From Cavenderia fasciculata (taxonomy: Eukaryota; Evosea; Eumycetozoa; Acytosteliales; Cavenderiaceae), in assembly GCF_000203815.1 (NCBI RefSeq), contig NW_004457737.1:1984001-2048000 (forward strand): a DNA stretch of 64,000 nucleotides, read 5' to 3'. The notes under the pieces were generated by a model. It was not told where the DNA came from. It saw only the letters and a program-made list of their open reading frames with translations, and made no database searches. Of the stretch, positions 23,007 through 34,237 are shown one piece after another (position 1 is the first letter of the stretch; each line of letters begins with the position of its first letter). A program made the translations under genes and the position numbers.

Positions 23007-25444
23007 TTAGTTTTCTTCTATTTTTAGAATTGTAAACAAATTAATGTTGTACTTTGTGCATTCCATGGTAAGCCTTGATTTAAAAGCTCTTTGGTGATTT
23101 GTCTTTAATTTGAGAATCTCTGTCAAGTAGCCAGGGTTTGGTAATATCTTTGTCAATGTAATGATTTTGTCAACTAAAAGGTCTTCAGATGCTAATGATT
23201 GAATTGAATAAGTAAATTTAAATGTTTGAAATCGATTTTGTTTCTCTTTTTTCCCACTTACATATTAAACTATCAGTTACAATATCATATATATTTAAAA
23301 TTCTTTCCTTATTCTCTAGTGTTAGAACGTCTTTAATAGTTCCTTTTTTATATCTCTTTGTTAGAGAATTTTTAATCGTACGCCATAGGACTGGATCATA
23401 TGGGACATAGCATAACCTAGAACTAAACGATTCTACAAATAGATTTAAACCAACTGGTCCCTTTATAAAATATTCGCAAATCAAACTAAATCCATAGTTT
23501 GACAATGGATCTAATTTCATTAATTGTATTGCACATTCAATAAGATCTGTTTTCCTTGATTTTAAAAAATGTTCTCTTAAAAATGTTCCATATAATCTAA
23601 AGAGAGAGAAATGGTTAGCTGAATGTTACTACATTTATATTTATACCCAATTTACATACAAATAAGAGTTTGCATTGGTTGGATTATTTTTTAAAAAAAA
23701 TCTTAATATTTTATCTACAGTTGTTAATCTATTTCTATACATTGCAAGCTAAAATAAATAATAATAAATTCATTAATTAAATGACCTGTACTCATGATCA
23801 CATTCAATTTCTATTAATCGATTTCATACCTTTACTAATGGTAAAACTAAAAAATCCATTGATGGATTATTTTGTAATCCTTTTGTTAAACGGAGATAGG
23901 CCTTTGAATAATATTCGATTGGTGATTGTCCAGTCGGATAAACTACTTTGGGATGATGTGTTTTGACTTGTTTTGGAGTTGTTGATTTAACTTTTTCTGA
24001 TTTCTTAATATTATTATTATTATCTCTCTTTCTCTTTTTTTTGTCTTTTTCATTGTCTTGCAATTTAACTTTAATATTGGTTGATTTGTCATTTTCCTTT
24101 GGTTGTTTTGATTTTATCATTTCACTGTAGCAAGTTGGTTTGACGTATGGAATAATTGGGGCTGGTTTTTTTGGTGCAGCAGATACGCCTGTAGCTTTTT
24201 GTGATGGATAGTTCTTGTTTGTACTTGTCACTGATGGTGATGTAGTTGTGGGGGTGGCAGCTGCCGACACTGTTGATGATGATGAAGAACCATAATTTTT
24301 GTTTACTCCAGTCAATGATGGTGTTGTTGGTGGTGATGATAAAGGTGGAGTTTTAATTGGAGGGATGGCAGCGGCATTATAATTATAGTTGCTATTGGTT
24401 GACATTGGTCGAAATGGTGGTGTTGCAGGTGGTGATGTCTTGGTTACCAATGGTATTGGTGCCCCTCCTTCCGGAACTACAACCAATGCACTTGAAATGG
24501 TTGGAGATACCTGTAAAGGTGTTCCAAATGGTACCAATGTCAGCTTCATGCTTTTGTGTGGTTGATAATCCTCCTCTTCATCTTCTTCTTCTTCACCATC
24601 GAATATTTCGTCATCTTCTTCTTTATCATCATCTTTGCTAATATTCAACTCTTCATCGTCAGAAGAGTCTTGTAAATGATCATTGTCATCATCATCATCA
24701 TCATCATCATCATCTTGGTTGAGTGTAGGTAGAAATATAACTCCTTTTTCTTCTTTAACAGAATCTTGATCAAATGAAAGATGATCAAAAAAGCCAGTGA
24801 TTAAATCGTATTTACGAGCGTTGGCGTTCTTGTGTATGTCTCTTTGTTGTGAATTATAGATACGTCTATAATCATAAATATCTCCATTGTTCCATCTCTT
24901 TACCATTGACTCCCATCTCATAAAACAAAGTAAACCAGAGTAAATAAACAATAAAGGAAATTTTTCTTCATCCAATTTAACTAAACATCTTTAAATTAAA
25001 GGTAAGGTGAGTATTCATCACAACTTCTTCTTCTTGTTCTTGCAGACATACGATTCTATAGTATCTAAATAATTGATTAGATTTAGATTATACATATCAC
25101 AAGAGAATAATGAGAATAATAATTGGTATGGCTAATAATAATGAATTACGAATTAGTAACAAACTTTCAAGTCTCAAATATATTGATGATTGTTCTTTTT
25201 CTCTACATACACCATCTTTTATAGTACTATATTTCTGTAACATTGTAGCTAGTTGATAAAAGTCCTTTCTTATATTATCTTGATATGATTTTGAATCCTT
25301 CTCAACGAGTAGTCGGAGTATAGATGGTATGACAGCTAGAGATATAGGTGACTGTTTGAGCAATGGTTCTATCAACTCTCTTGCCTCATCATCTCTATGT
25401 TGTTCTATCAATGAATGGAATAATGTTTCTATGTTCCATTCCAT
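23007..25444 (-). CDS. Unrecognised helical protein, possible TAF1A-like factor
   Basis: Six minus-strand exons (25150-25444, 25052-25064, 23830-24988, 23660-23748, 23262-23596, 23007-23191) give 691 residues with one frame through every junction. The second exon is only 13 nt. The N-terminus and the C-terminal third are all-helical with TPR-like spacing (for example RHREH-like turns around LREHFLKSRKTDLIECAI and LDPLSNYGFSLICEYF). The middle is disordered: a 10-residue Asp run, Glu/Asp patches, then a Ser/Thr/Pro region and a Lys/Arg-rich block that could be a nuclear signal. The paired helical ends around a disordered insert remind me of RNA polymerase I factor TAF1A/Rrn11. That is a weak impression from general shape only. 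The gene is divergent from the ankyrin-like gene. Confidence 0.7.
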
Positions 25445-25800
25445 TTATCTCTTTTCCTTTTATAGTACTATTTATCTCTCTCAAGTGAGATGAATGATTA
25501 ATCATTTCATTGACTCGTGTATTCGAAAACTGACAAAAGAGGTCATTTTCAATTTAAATTTATTTATTTATTTTATCCTCCAACAACACCAAAGATGAAT
25601 GAGTATTTGTCTCTTTGTGTATTAGTATAATACTATAAATAAATAAATAAATAAATAAATATTTATTTATAAAAGAAGTATTTTTCGTATATTTTTATTC
25701 AAAGTTTCTCCTTCTAGGGAGACTCTTTAAAATATCTTTTTAAATTGAAATGATCAAGTTAACAACCAATTGATAGTACAATTTATTTATTTGTATTGAG
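25445..25800. other. Divergent promoter region
   Basis: About 356 bp between two divergent starts. It contains an AAAT/ATAA repeat near 25632-25662. No other distinct element is visible. Confidence 0.5.
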
Positions 25801-28247
25801 ATGATGGAACAACCAAATACCACCACCTTTTTATCGGTATTTAGGGTAGGATATATAAGACGTACAATATTAGATCATATCCCAAATCTTGCAAGACAAT
25901 ATGCTCGAATTAGATCAAGAGATAGAATTAGTCAAGGTAAACAAGAACAATCAGTATATATGAGTCCTGATCGTTGTACTAAAACATACTATAATGCAAA
26001 TAATATAAAGTATGTAAATCATAAGAGTTGATTGAACGATTGATTGATTAACTAATCTATTATGTTATTTTTAGATGGTTACTTGTAAATGGATATGAAT
26101 CATTATTAAAAGATAAATATGAGGCTGGACATTTATTTGAAGCTGATCCATTGTTTTCATGGATGGAGTGTTGTACTGAACAGGCTAGAGTACCAGCTCC
26201 TTTGATCGATAAACTCATTGGTGCCATATCATGGCAAGAAAGAGAAAAGTGTATTAGAAAAGCAATTATCGGTGGTAATTTGGTATTACTAGAGAAACTT
26301 TTAAAGTTGTTTTCAGAGGATACAACTCTTACTTCGATGGCATTGATCTATGACATTGCATCGAAATGCCAAAACAACCCTACATTTAAAGAGTTTATCA
26401 ATCGCACTTGTGCTCAACACTTGGCTAGATATATTCACCATGGAAGACAACTCGCAGACATTACTACACAGGAACATGGTACGAGAATATGTAAAATGAT
26501 CGTTGGTGTGACACCAATTGGAACCAATAGTCTGTTGAGAATCCCTGATAGTTGGATACTCCAAATCAACAAGGATCTCATCATGTCATTTGATGTAAAA
26601 ACGTTAAAGTATATCACCGACGAGGTTCATCTCATTTCATTCAACGTTGTGGCACTTTATGATTTTGTGGAATCGGTTCTTTGCAATCCCTGGACTATTC
26701 AAGACCAACACATCAATACAATTAGAGATATTTGGAGATTGGTTATGCTCAGACACCAAGATATATTCAACTCGAGAGATTCAATTGAACAAAGAGTCAT
26801 TGATAAATTACAAATCGATAGTCGGTGGAGTGCAACAACACCAAAGACCAACCAACCATTCACCTTTAAACAATTGGTTGACCTCTTTTACTTTATCGAT
26901 ATGATTACAATGTGCAAGATAGAGTACAGAACTTTGGACGACAACATTGCAACTACAATAGCCTTTATCAGCTCATTGACACCACCCCACTCCTCCAAGG
27001 ATACCAGTACAACCAACCAAGCTGCATTCTTTGTTGGTGTTGTTGACTATGTCGAGACATTTGTGCCAAAATCATTGATAAACTATGTATCGGTCTTTGG
27101 ACGGTCATGTCTAGTGTGCAGTGTTCCAGCAGTCGTTTACTTTGAACAAAAGATGAAGACATCCAGTTTATTGAAGGCACCAATCGTTTACAATGACGCT
27201 CGAGTATTAGAGTATGTGGCCACCAAATACACATTCCAAAACGAAACATTGGAAAAGATTCTCATCGAGTCATGTACAACTGACCATGTTGATATGGTCG
27301 GTAGCATCATCCACCTCTTTTCAGAGACTGTTATCAGGTTACTCGATAAACTATTGGTTGAGTCTGCTCGATCAGATAGCTTAAACACATTCCTCCTACT
27401 CTTTGAGACATACCCGGCGCAGTGTGTGGTTATATTGTGTAACCAACCAATTCTCGTTAGAATTTGGAAACCCTCTTACTTTGTACTCAGACATTTCAAC
27501 AAGATTATCCATCACTTTGAATCGACCAAGTGTCAGTGGAGACCAGGTGTACTTAATGTCTTTATCGAACTAGCCATTATCTTTTGCAACTTGCCACTTA
27601 TCAAGAGACTGTTATTACTACCCAAGACAAAGGTGCCAACCGACCAGTTCAACGTTGGATACGCTGTACCATACAAACCAATATTAGATTTCTTTTTCGA
27701 TGCTACTATGCACCCCGATGGCACCTATGTCTGTGGTACCCATTTTACCTTGTCGTTTGGTAACTTTTGTTGGGCAGAGGCAACCTATGCAAACGATCCA
27801 GCCAAACTAGACTTACTCTTCCAACTCAATCTACTCAGAGCTCCAGGTCCATACGAACAAGCCTTTTCTGTGCAGAATGAACTCCAAAAAACCATTCTCC
27901 CACAGGCATTCAAACACGGCTCGGTCAATCTGATCCAGTATTGTATCGATACTTACAACATACGAGTTCGTGATGTCTTTTTAAAACAAGACCTCATTTA
28001 CAAAGCCATCACCAGCAACAGTCTCCCCATCATAAAACATTTAATTAAATTCATCCAATCACGTGCACAAGCAGGTGACCCAGAACCAAGAATGTACAGC
28101 ATGATCATTGGAACTGAAAAGAAAAAAAAAGCGGTTATTGAACAACCACCTACACTACTTGAATATATGTATGATACTGCCAATACATTAAATCAAAAGG
28201 AAATATTAAAGTTTTTATCTTTAATAAGAAATAATAATAAAAAATAG
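25801..28247 (+). CDS. Ankyrin-like dictyostelid protein
   Basis: Two exons (25801-26009, 26075-28247) give 793 residues. The N-terminus (FLSVFRVGYIRRTILDHIPNL) is the kind of short helical opening seen in a large, expanded dictyostelid family in which each member starts with a hydrophobic motif of this sort and continues with degenerate ankyrin-type repeats. Repeats of the form 'a block of helix, then LLEKLLKLF or LIKHLIKFI' can be seen near residues 110-125 and in the last 80 residues, but none matches the ankyrin consensus well. There is no membrane segment or catalytic motif. The first ATG is followed at once by a second; either could serve. The function of the family is unknown to me. 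Confidence 0.75.
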
Positions 28248-28336
28248 ATCAAAAGGTCTATTTGTATTTGTATTTGTATTTATATTTATAAATTTTTGTT
28301 TGTATTCATTCCACATTTATTTATTTATTTAATTAT

Positions 28337-29487
28337 TTATTTTTCTTGTGGCATGAATCTTGCAAAAGTTAAGTAACCGGTATGTCCTCTTTCTTCGCTT
28401 TCTGGTTTAGCCAATTGTCTCATTTTTCTTTCACCTTCCATTGGCCCCAATGTAAATGGTTGGCTTGATCCCTTTTCCCAACGTTTCTTTTTGTATGGTT
28501 GTTTGGTTGCTACTGTAGTAGTGGAACCATTGTCGCTATTCGTAGATGTATTTTCAGTATTATTATTATTATTGTTGTCGCCATTATTAGTGTTATTATT
28601 ATCGGTTTGAATTGCATTTGGATTTGGTTCATATGGATTATATAAATTTAATATTTCTTCTTCTTGTAATCTAACATCATAATTTCTAATTAATACTTCA
28701 ACTGTTTTAATATCTAAATAAATAAATAAATAAATTGATTAATATTGACTTCTGATTGAATCTTACTATCTTTTCTTTTTTCTTTCTTTCTTCTTTTACC
28801 TTCAAAATCAGATTCATCTAATTTTAAACAAGTTGCTTGAACTTGTTCTATACATGGAGAGAATGAACACAACATACCACCTTCACGCATGACTTGAGCA
28901 GCGTGATCGATGGCATCCCACGGACTGGGGAGATCGAGAAAGACAGCGTCAATATGTCCAATCATATTTTGTTGATCGTCGAGCTTGAAACCATTCTGAA
29001 TGACGTTACGATGAGTGACGGTGACATAGTCTGTGAATCCATTGGCTCCAAAGTCTCTTTGAGCCTGCTTGACACGTTCCTCGTGAAACTCGAATGTGTA
29101 GAGGTGACCCTTTGGTGCAAGGGTACGAATAAACGAAGTTGAAAGAGATCCACTACCAGTACCAGACTCTACAACCTTGCTACCATTCTTGACCTCCAAA
29201 TTGAATAGAATCGTGCTAATGTCGGTATTGAAGAGGATCTGTGTACGCAGTTGAAGATTGCAACTCCACAACTCTGGTGTCAAGTGAAGAAGATGAACGA
29301 ATCCCTTTCCGTCTTCAGAGTTGACCTTGCTACCATACTCTGATCCGATCAATCTATTATGTTTGAACGATCCAAACTTGCTGTTGAATACTTGTCCCTC
29401 TTTAATGTCAATAAGAGACATCTTGTCCTTTGAAAAGTAGACAATCACTCTATCTCCACTTTCTATAATCTTCTTTGACTTTAACAT
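28337..29487 (-). CDS. trmt61A: tRNA (adenine-58-N1)-methyltransferase catalytic subunit TRM61
   Basis: Two minus-strand exons (28767-29487, 28337-28713) give 365 residues. The enzyme methylates A58 in the T-loop of tRNAs using S-adenosylmethionine, as a complex with the non-catalytic TRM6 subunit. Visible landmarks are the N-terminal small barrel (residues 1-60), the HLLHLTPELW motif, the SAM-binding VVESGTGSGSLSTSF loop, the acidic strand end FEFHEERVKQA, and the DAVFLDLPSPWDA motif, equivalent to the catalytic aspartate segment. The second exon carries an Asn/Thr/Ser-rich insert before a conserved-looking HTGYLTFARF end. Such inserts are common here and are unlikely to affect the fold. The 3' end faces the ankyrin-like gene across 89 bp. 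Confidence 0.93.
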
Positions 29488-29719
29488 CTTCTTCTTCTTC
29501 TTTCTCCCCTATATAATATATATATTCTACTCGATTAATATCAATGATCACTTCGTTTTATTAAAAGACATTTGATCGGCACACGAAAACAGACAAGACA
29601 TTCTTTAAAAAAAAAAAAATATAATATTACGAATATAATAATAATATTTTATTCATTTGTTTGTAGAATCACAGTAGTGATTATCTATCGATAGAGATAC
29701 TACTACTACTAGGGGTAAG

Positions 29720-31720
29720 TTATTGCTCTTTGAAAGTAGATCTAATAGAATGTTGAAGAGCAGCTGGGAGTTGGGCACTTCTTGGAACATCGGTTGGGGA
29801 AGCGACAAGATGCGATTTGACGGTTGCATTGGTTACAATGTCTTCAATGTTCTCGAGAGAAGTTTGCTTGGGAGCCTCGGTATATGGGGCAGGTACAAAA
29901 TCCTTGTCGTTGGGGTCAAGTGGAAGAGTCATGGTGTGTTGGTGGCCACGGAATTGGATGACAAGTTTCTTGACGGTCGACTCGTGGTTGAGATCATCCA
30001 TGGTGATGTGCGAGGGCAAATGGTCTAAACTGAAACGAGCAGAGACCTCGAGATTTCCAATACAGTTGGAACAGGCACGGACGTTGAAACGACTCAAAAC
30101 TGACTTGTGGCCGACATAGTATTCAATGCCCTTGACAATGACCCAGGCAATGAGAATAAAGGATCCCTGGAACAACTCACGATTGATGCCCGAGAAGGTA
30201 ACGGTTCTCTTGTTGGGAGTGGGAGGCTCGAGAGTGACATTGTCGAGTGATCCAGGACCATAAGAGTACTTCAAGTCGGCGATATTGGTGACCATTCTGC
30301 CACTGGTTTCTGCCCAAGGCAAGAGAGGGGTATCCAGGGTCAGCTTTTGGAAGAGTCCAAAGCCATGGGTAGGTCCATTCCCACCGTCAGTACTGAGGGT
30401 TCCAGGGTAGTTGTCGATAATAGGGAGATCCTTGGTGGCTCCGTGAAGCTTTTGCCAGATCCAAAACACACGATCAATGTTACAGTGGTGGAAGAAAAAG
30501 ATGGGGTCGAGACCAGCGGTGTTGTTCTCTCCCATGTCACCTGCTGCTCCATCTACGAGACCAGAGAATTCGGTTTTGTCGGAAGAGGAGCCCTTGGCGA
30601 GTGGTTCAGGGATTAGGACTGGGTTTGGTCCACCCTCACCAATACTTGCCGAGAACACACCTACAGCCAGATGGACATGGTTGTGTGGTTCCTCCAATGC
30701 CACAACTTCGTGACCCTTTTCAGAGCTGCTGTAGGCATTGGCAGATGTGATGTTGGAAAAGACTGTGTAGTTGGGTGCCTTGAGGCAATCCTTGAATTGG
30801 TCTCCGACGGAAATTCTCAAATTGGGAGCTCCATTCAACCAGGCTTTGTAGTTTTGGTTTAGCATATCTACGCCATCTTGGGCACTGATTTGGCTATTGT
30901 GCTTGTCAGTCTGTTCTTTGTCCTTGGGAGTACCCACCAAGCCACTGTAGGGGTAACGCACGGTTTGGTAGCCCGATGGCTTGGCAAAGAGGTTGGTGTC
31001 CCACGATACATTGTCGGTAAGCCCTTGAGGCAGTGTGAAGGAGGCCAGTGGGTTTGGCACGGTCCCACCATACTTTTCCTTGTACTTTGGGTCAGTAAAG
31101 GTGTAGGTGGTGTCGGTAAAGGCGGTTGGAAGGCCACGATACGTCTCTTTCCCCGTGGCAAGATCAAACTCGGTCTGAGTCTCGTCCCAGAATGGCAACA
31201 TTACGCCAGGCACTGCCGATTGGAGAGCTTCCTCTAGCGCGAGGATGTACTTTCGGTGCCAGAGGGGGAAGAGAACGTTGCCGTGCTGGCAATAGCCTCC
31301 CCAGTAGGTATACTGATTGATAGGGTCCAACTTATCAACTTGGTCACGGTATTCAAAGGGCTCGCCGTGCAATCCTCCGAGGTAAAAGAATGATTTTTTG
31401 TCTTGATATTGTCCGCTTTGGATCTCGATCCAGGCTGCAATCAAGTCGTCCATTGGCTGGGTCACTCCTTGCTTGTGTAACTTTTGGATGTATTGGATAC
31501 TGTAACGAGTGTCTGCCAAGAATGGGAGGGTCGATTTACTAGCAGTACTGGCGGTTTGGGCTGGCTTTGGGTCGACTTGCAATTGTGGACGTTCATCATC
31601 GGCGAGTCTAACCAAATCAGGTGATTGGGCTGATGCTGCGTTGACTGATGTGACAATAGGAGATGACTTGTCTCCCAACTGGTGTTGTACATAATTGTGT
31701 TGTTCTGTTGCTGTTGACAT
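29720..31720 (-). CDS. Tyrosinase-family copper oxidase
   Basis: A single-exon gene of 666 residues. The central tyrosinase domain has both copper sites. CuA has H118, H146 and H155 in GLHGEPF, GYCQHGN and LWHRKY; C144 sits two before H146, as in the fungal Cys-His thioether. CuB has H346 and H350 in the HNHVH motif, then a third His in DPIFFFHHCNIDRVF (411/412). These enzymes oxidise phenols to quinones, as in melanin formation. No signal peptide is visible: the first 60 residues are polar. A C-terminal beta-rich region of about 200 residues follows. The gene has no intron and is more GC-rich than its neighbours. It could be an old acquired gene or simply an intronless native gene. Confidence 0.93.
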   Translation of the reverse strand: MSTATEQHNYVQHQLGDKSSPIVTSVNAASAQSPDLVRLADDERPQLQVDPKPAQTASTASKSTLPFLADTRYSIQYIQKLHKQGVTQPMDDLIAAWIEIQSGQYQDKKSFFYLGGLHGEPFEYRDQVDKLDPINQYTYWGGYCQHGNVLFPLWHRKYILALEEALQSAVPGVMLPFWDETQTEFDLATGKETYRGLPTAFTDTTYTFTDPKYKEKYGGTVPNPLASFTLPQGLTDNVSWDTNLFAKPSGYQTVRYPYSGLVGTPKDKEQTDKHNSQISAQDGVDMLNQNYKAWLNGAPNLRISVGDQFKDCLKAPNYTVFSNITSANAYSSSEKGHEVVALEEPHNHVHLAVGVFSASIGEGGPNPVLIPEPLAKGSSSDKTEFSGLVDGAAGDMGENNTAGLDPIFFFHHCNIDRVFWIWQKLHGATKDLPIIDNYPGTLSTDGGNGPTHGFGLFQKLTLDTPLLPWAETSGRMVTNIADLKYSYGPGSLDNVTLEPPTPNKRTVTFSGINRELFQGSFILIAWVIVKGIEYYVGHKSVLSRFNVRACSNCIGNLEVSARFSLDHLPSHITMDDLNHESTVKKLVIQFRGHQHTMTLPLDPNDKDFVPAPYTEAPKQTSLENIEDIVTNATVKSHLVASPTDVPRSAQLPAALQHSIRSTFKEQ

Positions 31721-32727
31721 TATATATAAATATATGTGTGGATAACAAATAATAATAATTATAATGAGAATGGTGTTTTGGAAATGAGAATAAATAAATA
31801 AATGGTTGGTGTGGAGATAGGTGATTTACAGGAGGACTTTCAAGAGCGCAACAAAAGTTATAAAAGAATAATCATGACAAGGTTCCTCGAAAGATATCTT
31901 TCGGAGGATGAATGATGTGTTATAACATTCCACCCAATCACTAGCCAGCCTCAAGAATCTTCTGCCTATGTGGCAATAGGGGTTTCCTTCTTAGGTCTTG
32001 TCCTTGCAAAAGACAGCTAGTTAAATTTTGTTTCGGCCTCTAAATCTTGATGGAAGGAACCCCGACCCATCAGTGTTGTCGACTCTGATTGAAGACACTG
32101 CTGGTCGATATCCCTCCTTAAAAATGGGCGATTTTTCATTGTAGAGGCGGGGCAATCAACTCGAGGGCTCCACATTCCAATCGACTGGAGTCAAAGATAA
32201 GCCCTTTGAAAGGACATCTAATGAACAAATCCCCTGATATCATCAACCAATAATATTACCACGATGGTCATCATTTTTTGTTTGATCATGTGAGGTGATG
32301 GCGCATCACATCATGTGTCACATGATACACAATAATTAAATAAAATATATATATTATGTTATATTAATTATAATACTTTCTGGGAACTTGAATTGAGAAG
32401 AAGATGATGATGATGATGGATGATTTAAATAATGTTGATATGTTGATTATAGCTCACCCATTACCTATCCTGTCATATAATGGAGAATCTAAAGGGACAA
32501 AAACTAGTACCTACGTGTAAATTGAATAACAGATTATAAAATATTATTTTATATTTCTAAATTTTATACTGTGTCTGTTATTTCATTGATAGTATTTGAT
32601 TAATAAATAAATACAAAGCGCGCAAAGAAAAGAAAGGAGTTTGACAAAATACAAAAATGAGTAATTTAGAATAGAATAGTAAATAATTAATTTAAATAGT
32701 ACAAATAGAAAAGAAACAGAGTGAAAG
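31721..32727. other. Divergent intergenic region with a GC-richer patch
   Basis: Between the tyrosinase and L2HGDH starts. The flanks are AT-rich, but about 31820-32240 is mixed in composition and does not look like ordinary promoter DNA here. I found no reading frame of note and no long terminal repeat. A 16-bp perfect palindrome lies at 31888-31903. Confidence 0.5.
31888..31903. repeat. 16-bp perfect palindrome
   Basis: CGAAAGATATCTTTCG reads the same on both strands. The outer bases (CCT on the left, GAGG on the right) continue the symmetry with a one-base offset. It lies about 165 bp upstream of the tyrosinase start, so it might be a dimeric-factor site or a relic of a mobile element end. 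Neither is shown. Confidence 0.7.
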
Positions 32728-34237
32728 ATGAATCACTCACACCAACTCATTCATTCGATTATACAAAAGACAAAAACCCCCTATCACCTCCTTTTTGCAA
32801 GAAGATCATACTCTAGTACTAGTACCACGAGTAGTAGTAATCATAAATATGATATAGTAATAGTTGGAGGTGGTATAGTTGGTACTGCAACAGCTAGAGA
32901 GTTGTTAAATAGGTCTTATCAACAACAAGTAGATAACAATAATAACAACAACAACAACAAGAGACTGTCAGTTTGCATTATTGAAAAAGAGAATGATATA
33001 GCTCCACATCAATCATCACATAACAGCGGTGTCATTCATTGTGGTATTTACTACAAGACTGGTTCGATTAGAGCTAGGCTATGTGTTAAAGGTGCTGACA
33101 TGATGTATGACTATTGTGAAAAGAATAATATTCCACATGAACGTTGTGGTAAGTTGATTGTGGCCACTAGACAAGACGAGGTACCCAGACTAGAGGCGTT
33201 GATGGCCAATGGAATTGAAAATGGTGTCAAAGGACTGGCAATGTACGACGGAGAGGCAATGAAACAATTCGAACCGCACATCACCGGTGTTCGTGCCATT
33301 CATTCTCCCAACACTGGTATTGTAGATTTCAAAGTCGTTACAAACTCCTTTGCCAATGATGTAAAGAAGAATGGTGGAAATATATTATTTGGTTTTGAAG
33401 CAACTCAATTTGATTTTAATCATCAACAATCTAATCAACAACAACAACAAGAGACTGACAGAAGAAGCATTAAAATCAAATCAAAAGATGGTAGAACTAT
33501 TGAATCAAAATATTTAATTACTTGTGCTGGAATGTATAGTGATAAAGTATCAAAATTATCATTTGGTAGTAATGAACCATCTATTGGTATGCAATCATAA
33601 TAATAATATTAACAATATATTTAAATAATAATATTTATTAATTTTGATTTAATTTTTTATAGTACCATTTAGAGGACACTTTTTAAAATTTAAACCAGAA
33701 TATAGTCATTTAATTAAAGGGATGGTATATCCAGTACCAAACCCAGAATTTCCATTCTTGGGAGTACATTTTACTAAAAAGATAAATGGTGATGTTTGGT
33801 TGGGACCAAATGCGGTATTGGCATTTTCAAGAGAAGGTTATAGTTACAAAGACTTTAGATTAAAGGATTTTATAGAGTTTCTAGGTAATAGAGGATTACA
33901 AAAGATGGCACTCAAACACTTTAGCTATGGAGTAGGTGAGCTACTAAGAGACATTTTCCCATCGAGATTCCTCGAACATTGTAAACCATTCATGCCATCC
34001 ATTCATATTGACCAAGTGGTCAGTGGCGCTAGTGGTGTCAGAGCCATGGCCATTGACAATGAAACTGGTAAACTAATCGATGACTTTATATTCGATGCTC
34101 CAGCACAAGGAAAACATGGTGTACTCCATGTCCGTAACTCTCCCTCCCCATCCGCAACATCATCTCTTGCCATTGCAATTGAAATTGTTGATAAAGCCGA
34201 AAAGGTTTTTGGTTTAAACAACATCAACAACAAGTAA
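32728..34237 (+). CDS. l2hgdh: L-2-hydroxyglutarate dehydrogenase, mitochondrial
   Basis: Two exons (32728-33586, 33663-34237) give 477 residues, close to the animal enzyme. It oxidises L-2-hydroxyglutarate to 2-oxoglutarate using FAD and clears a by-product of malate dehydrogenase. The N-terminus is rich in Ser, Thr, Arg and His, and probably targets mitochondria. The FAD-binding signature VIVGGGIVGTATARELL starts near residue 44. NSGVIHCGIYYKTGS and the VPFRGHFLKFKP segment just after the intron are family hallmarks, as are PNPEFPFLGVHFT and SGASGVRA near the end. A poly-Asn run (about 69-77) and a poly-Gln run are inserted in loops. The junction restores the known I-V-P-F-R-G segment, which supports the exon model. 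Confidence 0.94.
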
